Of a stretch of 43,036 bases of DNA, positions 1 through 7,732 are shown one piece after another. Position 1 is the stretch's first letter. Each line of letters begins with the position of its first letter. This DNA comes from Nitrospira sp. UBA5698. Its GTDB lineage: Bacteria; Nitrospirota; Nitrospiria; Nitrospirales; Nitrospiraceae. A model generated the notes under the pieces. That model did no database searches. It saw nothing but the letters and a program-made list of their open reading frames with translations, and was not told the DNA's origin. The position numbers and the translations under genes were made by a program. The stretch spans positions 7,487-50,522 of the forward strand of contig DIHK01000003.1 in NCBI GenBank assembly GCA_002420115.1, given 5' to 3'.

Positions 1-20
1 TCTTGCCTGATCCCTCAACC

Positions 21-578
21 ATGAGACTATCGACGCGACGCCGTGTATTCCTACTGGCTCTCTGCCTGGTATCAACAGGATGCGTTCATCGCATTCATGT
101 AGCGCCAGTGCCGACAAGCGCGCCGTCCAACACCATCCCCCGAAGCCTTCAGATCACGCTGAGCCCGCTTGCACTGGAAGGTCCGGACCACCGACCGGGC
201 ATCACGTTCCTGGACTGGCCCCATCAAGATCTGACGCAGGGAATTCTCGGCTACCTTCGGCAACGAGGCACCTTTTCATCAGTCTCGCAGGAATCAGGCG
301 ACCTTTCGCTCCATGTCGCCGCCAAGCTGGCGCTGAGTTCTCGGCGAGGCCTCTATCACTACCGGGTAATCCTGGAAGCAGACATGCGTGACGCGTCACA
401 GCTGATCAAGTCCTACCTCACGGAACAGACAGCCGTCGGATCATCAATTCGGTGGGTGACGGCTTCTGATCGTCGCCCGATTGAAGCCGCGTTGCAGTTG
501 GCCTTGGAAGATTTGATGGGAAAGATTGAGACCGACCGGTTACTTTACCTCAACCACGTGACGCAACCGCCATCCTAA
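21..578 (+). CDS. Putative lipoprotein of unknown function
   Basis: Encodes about 185 residues. The ATG at 21 is preferred over the in-frame TTG at 3 because it opens directly onto a lipoprotein signal: RLSTRRR, a hydrophobic stretch, then a lipobox LVSTGC with the lipidated cysteine near residue 21. The mature part has no family I can name. Its tail, ending around LEDLMGKIETDRLLYLN, resembles small outer-membrane-associated lipoproteins that pack on partner proteins, but that is only an impression. No clear Shine-Dalgarno is seen in the 20 bases available upstream, so the true start could lie outside the window. It is convergent with the MarR gene, whose stop lies two bases beyond this one. 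Confidence 0.7.
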   Translation: MRLSTRRRVFLLALCLVSTGCVHRIHVAPVPTSAPSNTIPRSLQITLSPLALEGPDHRPGITFLDWPHQDLTQGILGYLRQRGTFSSVSQESGDLSLHVAAKLALSSRRGLYHYRVILEADMRDASQLIKSYLTEQTAVGSSIRWVTASDRRPIEAALQLALEDLMGKIETDRLLYLNHVTQPPS

Positions 579-579
579 G

Positions 580-1260
580 TCACACCACCTGGGCCGATTG
601 GACCGGCTGTTCCACTTGACCAATATCTGGGCGCTGATCGCGACCGTCCTTGGAAGCCTCAACATATTCATGGCAATCAAGGCGGAATGCCTGGTCTCCG
701 AATGCGACGTTGTAAAAGCTACAATGGTGTGGCAGATCGGATTCTTTATCGGTGTTCGGCTGAAAATGTTCGCAGGACACACACATGCGCGCGATGGGGA
801 TTTCCCCTTGCAATTGAAGCGCCCGAATCAGTTTCACCAGCGTTCCGAGAAGTGACACCTGCTCCTGGGGCGAGAGATTCTCGGTAGCGGATGCCAGAAT
901 TTCAGGCCATCGGTTTTCCACATGGCCCGCTTTGGCTCCAAGGGCCGTTAAGTGCACTGTCACGACGCGATTGTCGACTTCCCTGCGTCGCCGCCGAACG
1001 AACCGTTTCTGTTCCAGTGTTCTGATCACCTCGGAGGCGGTGGGTAACTTGACCGAGAGCTCTCGCGCAATCGTTGAGACGGTCGCCGAATGGTTCGGTC
1101 GAGACCGCAGAAACGTCAGCACCTGAATCTGTAAGGGACCAATCCCTTGTCGCCCCTTCCGTCTCCAGGTTCGACTCTTCATCGCCAGACCGATTTTTGA
1201 AAGCCCCGTCACCAAACGATCAGGGAGCGAGTCCTGGTCGATCGTTGTTATCGCTGTCAT
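580..1260 (-). CDS. MarR-family regulator with C-terminal cysteine cluster
   Basis: A 226-residue transcription regulator. The winged-helix MarR DNA-binding region spans roughly residues 35-110 (recognition helix around LPTASEVIRTLEQKRFV, wing around RRRREVDNRVV). The tail carries C160-x2-C163, H178-H179-C180 and C196-H197, a four-cysteine set that could hold zinc, an Fe-S cluster or act as a thiol switch. I chose the ATG at 1260 over the longer frame to 1299 because a strong purine-rich ribosome site (GGAGAGGAGGGG) sits just before it and MarR homology begins soon after. A sigma70-like promoter and an 11-base direct repeat lie upstream, fitting autoregulation. The Usp and phosphofructokinase genes lie upstream on the same strand. 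The ligand is unknown. Confidence 0.85.
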   Translation of the reverse strand: MTAITTIDQDSLPDRLVTGLSKIGLAMKSRTWRRKGRQGIGPLQIQVLTFLRSRPNHSATVSTIARELSVKLPTASEVIRTLEQKRFVRRRRREVDNRVVTVHLTALGAKAGHVENRWPEILASATENLSPQEQVSLLGTLVKLIRALQLQGEIPIARMCVSCEHFQPNTDKESDLPHHCSFYNVAFGDQAFRLDCHEYVEASKDGRDQRPDIGQVEQPVQSAQVV

Positions 1261-1283
1261 AACTACCCCTCCTCTCCCTACTG

Positions 1284-1315
1284 GTTCGGCAATCGGCACT
1301 ATTCGTTCGGCAATC
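1284..1315. promoter_or_regulatory. Direct repeat GTTCGGCAATC x2, likely operator
   Basis: GTTCGGCAATC occurs exactly at 1284-1294 and again at 1305-1315. The starts are 21 bases apart, about two helical turns, so both copies face the same side of the DNA. The pair sits between the predicted promoter and the start codon of the MarR-like gene, where a bound regulator would block transcription. That the MarR-like protein itself binds here is inference; MarR sites are more often palindromic. Confidence 0.5.
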
Positions 1316-1326
1316 AGCCGGAGGGT

Positions 1327-1356
1327 AGTCTATTGTCCTGCCTTCCTCCCCGTCAA
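1327..1356 (-). promoter_or_regulatory. Predicted sigma70-type promoter of the marR-like gene
   Basis: On the minus strand TTGACG (1356-1351) is followed after 18 bases by TAGACT (1332-1327), matching the -35 and -10 consensus at 5 and 4 of 6 positions. The implied start site near 1320 gives a leader of about 60 bases before the ATG at 1260, and the direct repeat at 1284-1315 would lie just downstream of the start site. Confidence 0.5.
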
Positions 1357-1396
1357 GCATGTTTCACGCACCAGAGGCCATCCCCTACTTTTGTTT

Positions 1397-2254
1397 TTAG
1401 CGGACGACGAGCACGCCACAGTGAGCATGTTGCACCACACGAGTGGACACACTGCCGAGCAGGACACGACCGATCGCGCCCAAGCCTTTTGCACCGGTTA
1501 CGATCAGGTCCGCCTTGTTTTTCTTGGCCACCGTCAGAATCTCATCAGCCGGCTTCCCCAGCCTCACGGCTTCACGTATCTGGAAGCCTGATTTCGCGAG
1601 TTTATCACCGGAACGCTGTACCAACCCCTTCCCAACCTCTTTGACCTCCGGATACTTTAAAAAGGGCATGGCGTGCACGAGCGTGACGAGAACCGGCTCG
1701 CGGTCAGGACCATCGGGTGTCGGATTAATCGTACGCATCACAAACTTGACCGCCTTATCCGACGCAGCCGATCCATCGACCGCCAAGACGAGATGCCGGA
1801 CAGGCCTCGGGGGCTCTTTCACCACCAGGACCGAACAAGGCGCATGGTGGATGGCATGATTCGAGATGCTGCCCAACATGAATCGATCCAAGGCATCCAA
1901 CCCTCGGGACCCGATCGACAAGAGCCCAACGCCACGCTGCGCGTGCTTCATGATCGTGGCTGCCACTGCGCCGTGGTCGGTCGTCACCGTCCCGCTCAGG
2001 CCCAGCGTCGACAACAAGCTCTCCGACTCCTTTTTCGTCGCCTTCGCCGCTGTCTCCATCCTCTTGACTTCAGACTGAATATACCGCTCCGTCCCGACGA
2101 TCACCGGTTGGATCATGAAGGGAGCCCGAAGACTCGCCGCATCGACGATATGCAGGACCCGAACGACCGGCTGCACCGCGAACGGGATTTCCGCCAACCA
2201 TTCCATCGCCCATCGGCCATACTTCGATCCGTCAGTTGCCGAGAGAATCTTCAT
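1397..2254 (-). CDS. Tandem universal stress protein
   Basis: A 285-residue protein with two UspA domains (about 1-145 and 150-285). Both keep the ATP-binding signature G-x2-G-x9-G-S: GSRGLDALDRFMLGS in the first and GAKGLGAIGRVLLGS in the second, so both halves should bind nucleotide. The family consists of cytosolic stress and energy sensors that usually have no catalysis. The ATG at 2254 has an AAGGA ribosome site seven bases upstream. It follows the phosphofructokinase gene on the same strand after about 40 bases, so the two are probably co-transcribed, and the MarR-like gene lies downstream. It is one of five Usp genes in this window. Confidence 0.93.
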   Translation of the reverse strand: MKILSATDGSKYGRWAMEWLAEIPFAVQPVVRVLHIVDAASLRAPFMIQPVIVGTERYIQSEVKRMETAAKATKKESESLLSTLGLSGTVTTDHGAVAATIMKHAQRGVGLLSIGSRGLDALDRFMLGSISNHAIHHAPCSVLVVKEPPRPVRHLVLAVDGSAASDKAVKFVMRTINPTPDGPDREPVLVTLVHAMPFLKYPEVKEVGKGLVQRSGDKLAKSGFQIREAVRLGKPADEILTVAKKNKADLIVTGAKGLGAIGRVLLGSVSTRVVQHAHCGVLVVR

Positions 2255-2293
2255 GGTGATATCCTTTTCTTCAATCCAAACACATGCTGTTTG

Positions 2294-3541
2294 CTAGAGG
2301 GCTGCTTTGAACCGATCTCGAAACGCATCGATCGGCAGGTTCGCCAATGTGGCGTACCGACCCACAGCATCCTGGTTCTTCAGATCATCTTCATTGAGTC
2401 GGATCATGTATTGTCTGGCGATGTGATAGGACTGGGACTCAATCTCGACCATCCTGACTCTGGTCCGTCCAGTGGACGGATCCACCATTTGCTTGAATGG
2501 AATCGGGATGAACCGCCCGTTCTGAATCGAGACCATGGCCGCTGTCCCACCGTCAAGCAGATATTGAGCCGCGCAATACCCCAAGTCCCGAGTGTATTCG
2601 ATATCGTAGGGAATCGGATCGGCACAACGGAGTTCATACCCGACATTCTTCGATACCACGGTGGTCGAGAGTCCCAGTGTACGAAGTTCCCTCGTCAGCT
2701 CCCGCCGTAAGACATCGCCGATATCGACCTCGGTCATCCGCAAATGGCCGTGCTCATCATGTTCCACATGTTCCAGACCGCCAAGTTCATGCGGATCAAG
2801 AATTTCGATCAGCCCTTCCGCCACCACCGCAACTCCATCAGTCCGCCCCTGTTCAAAGCGCTTGATCATGGCCCCGATCAACAGGTCGACCACTCGCTTC
2901 AGCTTCACCGGCCGCTCACGAAACTCTTCCGGAATAACCGTCACGGTGGCGCCCGCAGCCTTTCCAATCCCCAATGCCAGATGGCCGGCCTTGCGTCCCA
3001 TGGTCACGACCAGGTACCAGCGAGCGGTCGTACGGGCGTCCACCATGAGATTCTTCACGATCTCAACCCCGATGTGACGAGCCGTTTGAAAGCCAAACGT
3101 CGGGACACCATAAGGAAGATCCAAATCATTGTCGATCGTCTTCGGAACATGGACGACTTGCAATCGCCCACCGGCTCGCTCCTCCAGCTTCATGGCTGAA
3201 AATGCGGTGTCATCCCCGCCGATCGTGACCAGCCGCGTGATACCGAGCCTAGTCAGGGAGGACAACACATTGTCGAGTTGCTCCGAACTTTTCGTCGGGT
3301 TTGCGCGAGCTGTACCCAGATACGACCCGCCTCGAAAATGAATCCGACTGACCTCCTCGATCGAGAGCGGCCGGACCTGTCCGGTCCCGCCTTCCATGAG
3401 CCATTTGAACCCATCGATGATTCCCAACACGTCCGCCCCCCCAAGAATACTACGGATCGTCGCTGCGCTGATCACACTATTGATTCCTGGAGCAGGCCCG
3501 CCTCCGACAAGAATCCCCACTGTTGGGTGCTGCGTCGTCAT
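2294..3541 (-). CDS. 6-phosphofructokinase, predicted PPi-dependent
   Basis: A 415-residue phosphofructokinase-family protein that phosphorylates fructose 6-phosphate. The phosphate-binding loop near residues 12-21 reads GGGPAPGIN, and the catalytic motif PKTIDND lies at 133-139. The donor-determining positions read GGDD (108-111) and PKTIDND; ATP-dependent enzymes have glycines there (GGDG, PGTIDND), whereas the Asp/Lys pair is typical of pyrophosphate-dependent enzymes, which are reversible. The ATG at 3541 has GGGAGGAAG just upstream; the 30 extra residues of the longer frame look untranslated. The adjacent Usp gene downstream suggests a link to energy status. PPi preference is a motif-based prediction. 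Confidence 0.92.
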   Translation of the reverse strand: MTTQHPTVGILVGGGPAPGINSVISAATIRSILGGADVLGIIDGFKWLMEGGTGQVRPLSIEEVSRIHFRGGSYLGTARANPTKSSEQLDNVLSSLTRLGITRLVTIGGDDTAFSAMKLEERAGGRLQVVHVPKTIDNDLDLPYGVPTFGFQTARHIGVEIVKNLMVDARTTARWYLVVTMGRKAGHLALGIGKAAGATVTVIPEEFRERPVKLKRVVDLLIGAMIKRFEQGRTDGVAVVAEGLIEILDPHELGGLEHVEHDEHGHLRMTEVDIGDVLRRELTRELRTLGLSTTVVSKNVGYELRCADPIPYDIEYTRDLGYCAAQYLLDGGTAAMVSIQNGRFIPIPFKQMVDPSTGRTRVRMVEIESQSYHIARQYMIRLNEDDLKNQDAVGRYATLANLPIDAFRDRFKAAL

Positions 3542-3727
3542 CTCTTCCTCCCGACCGCTGTTTCTATGATCCCACCGAATCTCTTCAAGAGCCGCGGCAT
3601 GGTTGTATACTCCATCCACTCGAGATGGCAAGCGCTGAGCCCCCTGTCCCCACTGAACGATCCCAATGGATGAGTGCTTGAATAAAACGGGACAAGACGA
3701 AAAGGCCTCGCTAAGTAGTACGGCGGG

Positions 3728-5107
3728 TCAGTCTGTCTTTTCCTCAAACCCGACGTGAGCGCGCAGGCGGTTGTAATCGAAAGCCGTCGTACCAAGACGC
3801 CGGCGGCCCGGATCATGCCGCTCCATGTCGTCGATCAACTCCCCCACCTTCCCCGTCATCGAGGGAGTCAAGGCAGCGTGCCGAGGCGTCTGCCCACCCA
3901 GCGCGACATGAGGCTGATCCGACCATTCCAAGTAGGTTTTTTCTAGGAACTGATTGAGCATCGTCCTCTCTTCCTCAGCAGTCACCACCAGCCTCGGCCT
4001 GGTATCCGACATGAGCTCGGCCACCGAAAGCTGCCGAACCGGCGGCACCACGGTTTCACCACGAAAATGTAATGAGAATCCCAGCGCAGCCGCGAGCCGA
4101 TGTTTGAGAAGATCCAGCCGCTGCGGACTATCGCATTCCACGAGAAGTTGATACGCCGTCAGTGTCAGCCTGGCCACGAGTCTCCCACTTTCCCGTTGGC
4201 CCCACTGCTGGACAACTGGCCGCTTCACCGTAGCACCTTGTCGGTCGGCGGGATCGGGCTTTTCCGGAGACAAGTCGGTCATCCCGGACAGCACGTCGGT
4301 GAACGTTCGATGCTCGTGGTGATCATAGAGAGCAATCGCGTACAGATAGGACTGATCGTCAGCCGTTCGATATTCGACATGAACGGCGGCATCTATCAGG
4401 GCTGCAAGGCGTTGTTCGGCAAACGCCCAGAGGACCATGTAGCCGAATCGCTTGGTGAATTCTTTCCATTCCCCCAACGCAAAGGATCCGGTGCTCATCT
4501 CCATTTCGCGCCGCCAATCGGACGTCATGTCGAGCAACGCCTTGGCATCAGTGTGTGACATCGTGACCCCACAGCCGGCCCATACAGCTCGATCTGACTC
4601 CAGGGGAGCGTTCGGATCATGAATGATCCTGGTGAGCAATGGACGATCCATCGTGAGATCCTTGATCCATTCACCGCCCGGCAGGACCACCTTTGTCCCA
4701 TCAGCAAGAGATTGCAACAAGAGATCCTGGCCAGCGACCGGCGGAGAAGTCAGTTTCAGAACATCGAGATAGGAATGTTTCAAGGGATCAAGCCACTGTC
4801 GCTCCTCTTCGGGAATATGTTCGGTGATCACGTCTCGCAACTGTTCGATGAGGGTCAGCTGTCCGTCTTCGGGATAGTAGTCGCAAAAGAGATACAGGCT
4901 CGCCATCTCTATTTCCTGCTCCAGCGGCGCGACAAGCCGTCCTGCGTCTCCCTCAACATATGGCTTCAGGACGCGCGCCAGCGCTCCCTCTCGCTGCATA
5001 CGAAACTCCGGCCTGAGAGAGAGGCGATCGAGCCGGGCGAGAATCGCATCCAGCGTGTGCGGGCGCGGTACCCACAACCCCATTCCCTGGTCACTCACGC
5101 GATTCAT
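3728..5107 (-). CDS. Conserved hypothetical protein, 459 residues
   Basis: No signal peptide or membrane segment is visible. It is rich in Leu, Glu and Arg and looks cytosolic and helical. The C-terminal third contains W-S-D-Q-P-H-x-A-L-G-G-x-T-P-R-x-A, a motif I associate with the tails of SEC-C/UPF0149-related uncharacterised proteins, but no SEC-C cysteines follow. The ATG at 5107 is chosen because GGAAG lies about seven bases before it; the longer frame to 5164 runs deep into the DUF2934 gene. With this start the gene overlaps the end of the DUF2934 gene by 17 bases, implying translational coupling. Function unknown. Confidence 0.75.
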   Translation of the reverse strand: MNRVSDQGMGLWVPRPHTLDAILARLDRLSLRPEFRMQREGALARVLKPYVEGDAGRLVAPLEQEIEMASLYLFCDYYPEDGQLTLIEQLRDVITEHIPEEERQWLDPLKHSYLDVLKLTSPPVAGQDLLLQSLADGTKVVLPGGEWIKDLTMDRPLLTRIIHDPNAPLESDRAVWAGCGVTMSHTDAKALLDMTSDWRREMEMSTGSFALGEWKEFTKRFGYMVLWAFAEQRLAALIDAAVHVEYRTADDQSYLYAIALYDHHEHRTFTDVLSGMTDLSPEKPDPADRQGATVKRPVVQQWGQRESGRLVARLTLTAYQLLVECDSPQRLDLLKHRLAAALGFSLHFRGETVVPPVRQLSVAELMSDTRPRLVVTAEEERTMLNQFLEKTYLEWSDQPHVALGGQTPRHAALTPSMTGKVGELIDDMERHDPGRRRLGTTAFDYNRLRAHVGFEEKTD

Positions 5108-5333
5108 GAATTTCTTCCATGACGATTTCTTCTGCGTCGAGCCAGTCTTGGAGAGCATTCCCATCCTGGCGGCCGCGCTGTTCCCAAAGTTCGTACGCTT
5201 TCCGCGAGATCCGCTCCCACATTCCCTCCGGCAATTCGATAGGATTTTCCGTTTGCCTTATGGCAGGGGCTGGTCGGGCCTTCATTTTGGCGCCTGTTGT
5301 CTTTTTCCTGGTTGTCGTCTTGCGCGTTGGCAT
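5091..5333 (-). CDS. DUF2934 domain protein, 80 residues
   Basis: A small protein with a Lys/Arg/Thr-rich N-terminus (residues 1-20, TTRKKTTG) that could bind nucleic acid, followed by a DUF2934-type segment (ISRKAYELWEQRGRQDG, then WLDAEEIV). Proteins of this kind are common as free-standing small proteins; no biochemical role is established to my knowledge. The ATG at 5333 follows GAGGAG with good spacing. The next gene begins inside its last codons, so the two are probably made together. Confidence 0.8.
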   Translation of the reverse strand: MPTRKTTTRKKTTGAKMKARPAPAIRQTENPIELPEGMWERISRKAYELWEQRGRQDGNALQDWLDAEEIVMEEIHESRE

Positions 5334-5347
5334 GACTCGCTCCTCAG

Positions 5348-6319
5348 CTATACGTTGTTTGGCATGGATGGCCTACCAAGGACAGGGCGATGACCTGGGT
5401 GAAACTTCGGGCTCCGGACCGTCAGGACCGGGCATGAGGCTTTCCGAAGAACGAACTCCGCGACGCTGCCGAACAACGCGTGGGACAAACCACGCCGACC
5501 ATGAGTCCCCATCACGATCAAACCCACATCGGGGGCCACAGCCGCATTGAGGATCGAATCAGCCGGCAGCCCGCCGGAGATGACAAAGTCAGACGCCAGC
5601 CCGGACGAAGTCAGCGCTGCAGTGAGATCAGACAGCCGCCGGGTGATCGCTGTCCGATCCGCGTCACGCTTCGCCGGATGAGGCAAAGTGAAATCCAATC
5701 CGTACGAAACCGGCTCCAGGACATGGAGTATTCTGATGGAGGCCTTGGATCGTTGTGCAACCAGCGCCCCATACTCCAACGCGTCGAGCGAACAGTCGGA
5801 AAAATCAATCGGGACCAGGATCCGCTGAATGTCCGAGGGATTGTGCCGGGCTCCACCCGCTCTCTCTTCTACATACCGCTCGGCACGCACAGCCAGAACG
5901 GGGCAGGGTGCCGTTCGGATAATTCGTTCCGCCGTACTTCCCAAAAGGACATGTGCCAATCCGGTTTTACCTCTCGTGCCCACGACAATCAGATCCGGCT
6001 CTTCACCCGTTGCGGCCGCAAGAACTTCTTCACTCGGGATGCCTGTCGCTATCTTTGTCTCAGCTGAAATACCTCGATCGGCTGCCCGGGCTTTCAATTC
6101 GACTAACTCTTGCGTCGCCTGCTTCATCAGTTCGGCCAAGTATAGTCGATTGACAGGATTCTCCGGGTCGAGTCCAGAGGGAAACTCCAAGACATGCAGA
6201 ACGGTCAGCGATGCACTCCACGATCGCGCGAGCGCAAACGCATAGGCCTCCGCAGTTGATGACCCCTGCGATCCGTCGGTCGCAAAGAGAATGCTCGATC
6301 TTCCCGCAGATAGGCTCAC
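5348..6319 (-). CDS. Tandem universal stress protein
   Basis: A 323-residue protein with two UspA domains (about 8-148 and 165-305). The nucleotide motifs are GTRGKTGLAHVLLGS and GTHGRRGLSHALFGS, both intact. The start is a GTG at 6319 that shares the bases GTGA with the stop of the upstream cupredoxin gene, a four-base overlap typical of re-initiation, so the two proteins should be produced together. A roughly 15-residue Pro/His-rich tail follows the second domain. Likely a cytosolic ATP-binding stress sensor; its pairing with a periplasmic copper-type protein hints at a role in redox stress, which is inference. Confidence 0.92.
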   Translation of the reverse strand: MSLSAGRSSILFATDGSQGSSTAEAYAFALARSWSASLTVLHVLEFPSGLDPENPVNRLYLAELMKQATQELVELKARAADRGISAETKIATGIPSEEVLAAATGEEPDLIVVGTRGKTGLAHVLLGSTAERIIRTAPCPVLAVRAERYVEERAGGARHNPSDIQRILVPIDFSDCSLDALEYGALVAQRSKASIRILHVLEPVSYGLDFTLPHPAKRDADRTAITRRLSDLTAALTSSGLASDFVISGGLPADSILNAAVAPDVGLIVMGTHGRRGLSHALFGSVAEFVLRKASCPVLTVRSPKFHPGHRPVLGRPSMPNNV

Positions 6320-6747
6320 ACAGCCTCCGCACTCAAGAGTAGTAACTCCCCGCTCATCGTCGGGTGAATAGAGCAGCGGAAGACGTGCCGGCCTGGTCGC
6401 GTCATGTCAAATCGAATCGTCGCGCTCTGTTTCGGATCGAGATATACCCCTCCCACGCCACGGCCATAGACAATCACCCCGTCTTTCTCAACCTGAGTGG
6501 GAATGCCCTCAAACATGGTCGAGCTGAAATCGTGTCGCTCCGCGTCCTCATTCCGTACGGTGATCGCGGTAGGAAATCCCAAGCGCAAGGGACTCTGCTT
6601 CGTCACAAACCGAAAATCCTTGATCGTCACGTCCACCACCTGTTCGGATTGCGCCACCAGAGCCGTACCATACATCCAGGCCAGCGAGGCCATGGTGAGA
6701 ACCATCCCCAATCGTCTCCACTGCATCCCGGTCTTTCCAAGGATCAT
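6316..6747 (-). CDS. Periplasmic cupredoxin-like protein
   Basis: About 143 residues. An N-terminal signal segment (residues 10-33, hydrophobic, ending AQS) is followed by one cupredoxin domain. Type 1 copper ligands are present: H72 in RHDFSS, then C125-x2-H128-x2-M131 in CSIHPTM. It should bind copper and act in periplasmic electron transfer or copper handling. The ATG at 6747 is chosen because GGAGG lies five bases upstream; the frame also opens at 6759. It overlaps the Usp gene downstream by four bases, and another Usp gene lies 27 bases upstream on the same strand. Confidence 0.88.
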   Translation of the reverse strand: MILGKTGMQWRRLGMVLTMASLAWMYGTALVAQSEQVVDVTIKDFRFVTKQSPLRLGFPTAITVRNEDAERHDFSSTMFEGIPTQVEKDGVIVYGRGVGGVYLDPKQSATIRFDMTRPGRHVFRCSIHPTMSGELLLLSAEAV

Positions 6748-6774
6748 ACCCCCCTCCATCTCGTTGCGTCGTTG

Positions 6775-7278
6775 CTATCGTGACGACCGTCGTTGCGAAG
6801 CAGAAACCGGAAGCGGTACCGTCAAGACGGGACAGCCTGCCGTACGAACGACCTTCTCCGCCGTACTGCCGAAGAAAATCTTATCCACATTCCCGACCCG
6901 TCCGCCGTAGCTTCCGATCACGACCAAATCAACATTCCCTGTCCGTGCAACTTTGGCGATTTCGGCAAACGGCACACCCTCTACAATCTGACGTTCGATC
7001 TTGACGTCCGCGGCTACCTTCGACTCCAACAATTGCCTGACGTTTAAACGAGCATGATGGCGCAGCCGGCGGCGCTGTGGAGCGGCATCGGACGGAACCG
7101 CCAATAACCCCAGGCGATGAAATGCGGCAAGCGTACTCGTGTCGATCACGTGCAGCACGAGTACCGCCGCGCCACACAGTCTCGCCATCTGACAAGCCAC
7201 CCGAAAAGCTTCCTCGGAACAGGGGGAAAAATCCACTGGAACCAGGATGGTCTTAAAGAGATCCGTCTCCTGCCGCAT
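6775..7278 (-). CDS. Single-domain universal stress protein
   Basis: A 167-residue UspA protein. The ATG at 7278 is chosen over the longer frame because AGGAGG precedes it and the fold begins directly (TILVPVDFSPCSEEAF). The nucleotide loop reads GSYGGRVGNVDKIFFGS, with 11 rather than 9 residues between the second glycine and the final GS, so ATP binding may be altered. It heads the minus-strand run Usp - cupredoxin - Usp, with short spacers that suggest one transcript. The region before it contains heptad repeats rather than an obvious promoter. Confidence 0.9.
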   Translation of the reverse strand: MRQETDLFKTILVPVDFSPCSEEAFRVACQMARLCGAAVLVLHVIDTSTLAAFHRLGLLAVPSDAAPQRRRLRHHARLNVRQLLESKVAADVKIERQIVEGVPFAEIAKVARTGNVDLVVIGSYGGRVGNVDKIFFGSTAEKVVRTAGCPVLTVPLPVSASQRRSSR

Positions 7279-7614
7279 GAACGATCCTCCTGATGTGGAA
7301 AGTTGAGCAAGGGCGATGCCATTTATGCAGGCTGATGGCCTGATAGCTGATGGCTTGAAGAGACTACGGATTTGTTGCTTTCTTCCGTGCCATGAGCCAT
7401 CGACCATTCGCTTCGTCTCCGAAAGCCGTAGCTCTCTGCCACAGTGGTCATTCACTCTCTGTAGCAGAAGGGGGCAACACAGGTAAAAGGTTAGAAGTAA
7501 AAGGCAATAGCGACGCAGTCTGAACAATACTTTTCACCTTTCACATTTCACTTCTCACAGTTCTCAATGGCATCAGACTTGCTGAACACCTTAGTACGTG
7601 GGGAGGGACCAGAC
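7279..7614. other. Divergent intergenic region rich in heptad repeats
   Basis: No gene is supported here, although a low-quality frame continues through from the Usp gene. It separates minus-strand Usp from plus-strand genes. It holds GCTGATG/GCCTGAT-type heptads near 7331-7358 with a complementary array at 7390-7410, and GTAAAAG-type heptads at 7482-7505 opposed by TTTTCAC/CTTTCAC/ATTTCAC at 7531-7558. No clear promoter hexamers were found. Confidence 0.6.
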
Positions 7615-7710
7615 ATGACGCGCACGCAATGGTTCCTGTTTGGAGCGGTCGGCTTAGGCCTCGCGATCGTGATGTATCTCGTTTTTTTCTGCCCGGCGGA
7701 TTGTCAGTAA
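7615..7710 (+). CDS. Small membrane peptide, 31 residues
   Basis: A short reading frame, ATG at 7615 to TAA at 7710. GGGAGGG at 7601-7607 gives a good ribosome site with seven-base spacing. The peptide has a short polar start (MTRTQW), one strongly hydrophobic span (about residues 7-25) and a small tail with two cysteines (FFCPADCQ). This is the shape of single-pass small membrane proteins that often modulate a transporter. It lies 22 bases before an MgtE-like carrier gene on the same strand, which may be its partner. No homology can be claimed at this length. Confidence 0.6.
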   Translation: MTRTQWFLFGAVGLGLAIVMYLVFFCPADCQ

Positions 7711-7732
7711 CGATCGACTCGGAGGCAGTGGG

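Noticed and set aside
1673..2710. A 345-codon plus-strand frame opposite the Usp and phosphofructokinase genes
   Set aside because: It is antisense to two well-supported genes, has no ribosome site, and its Arg/His/Pro-rich product resembles no protein.
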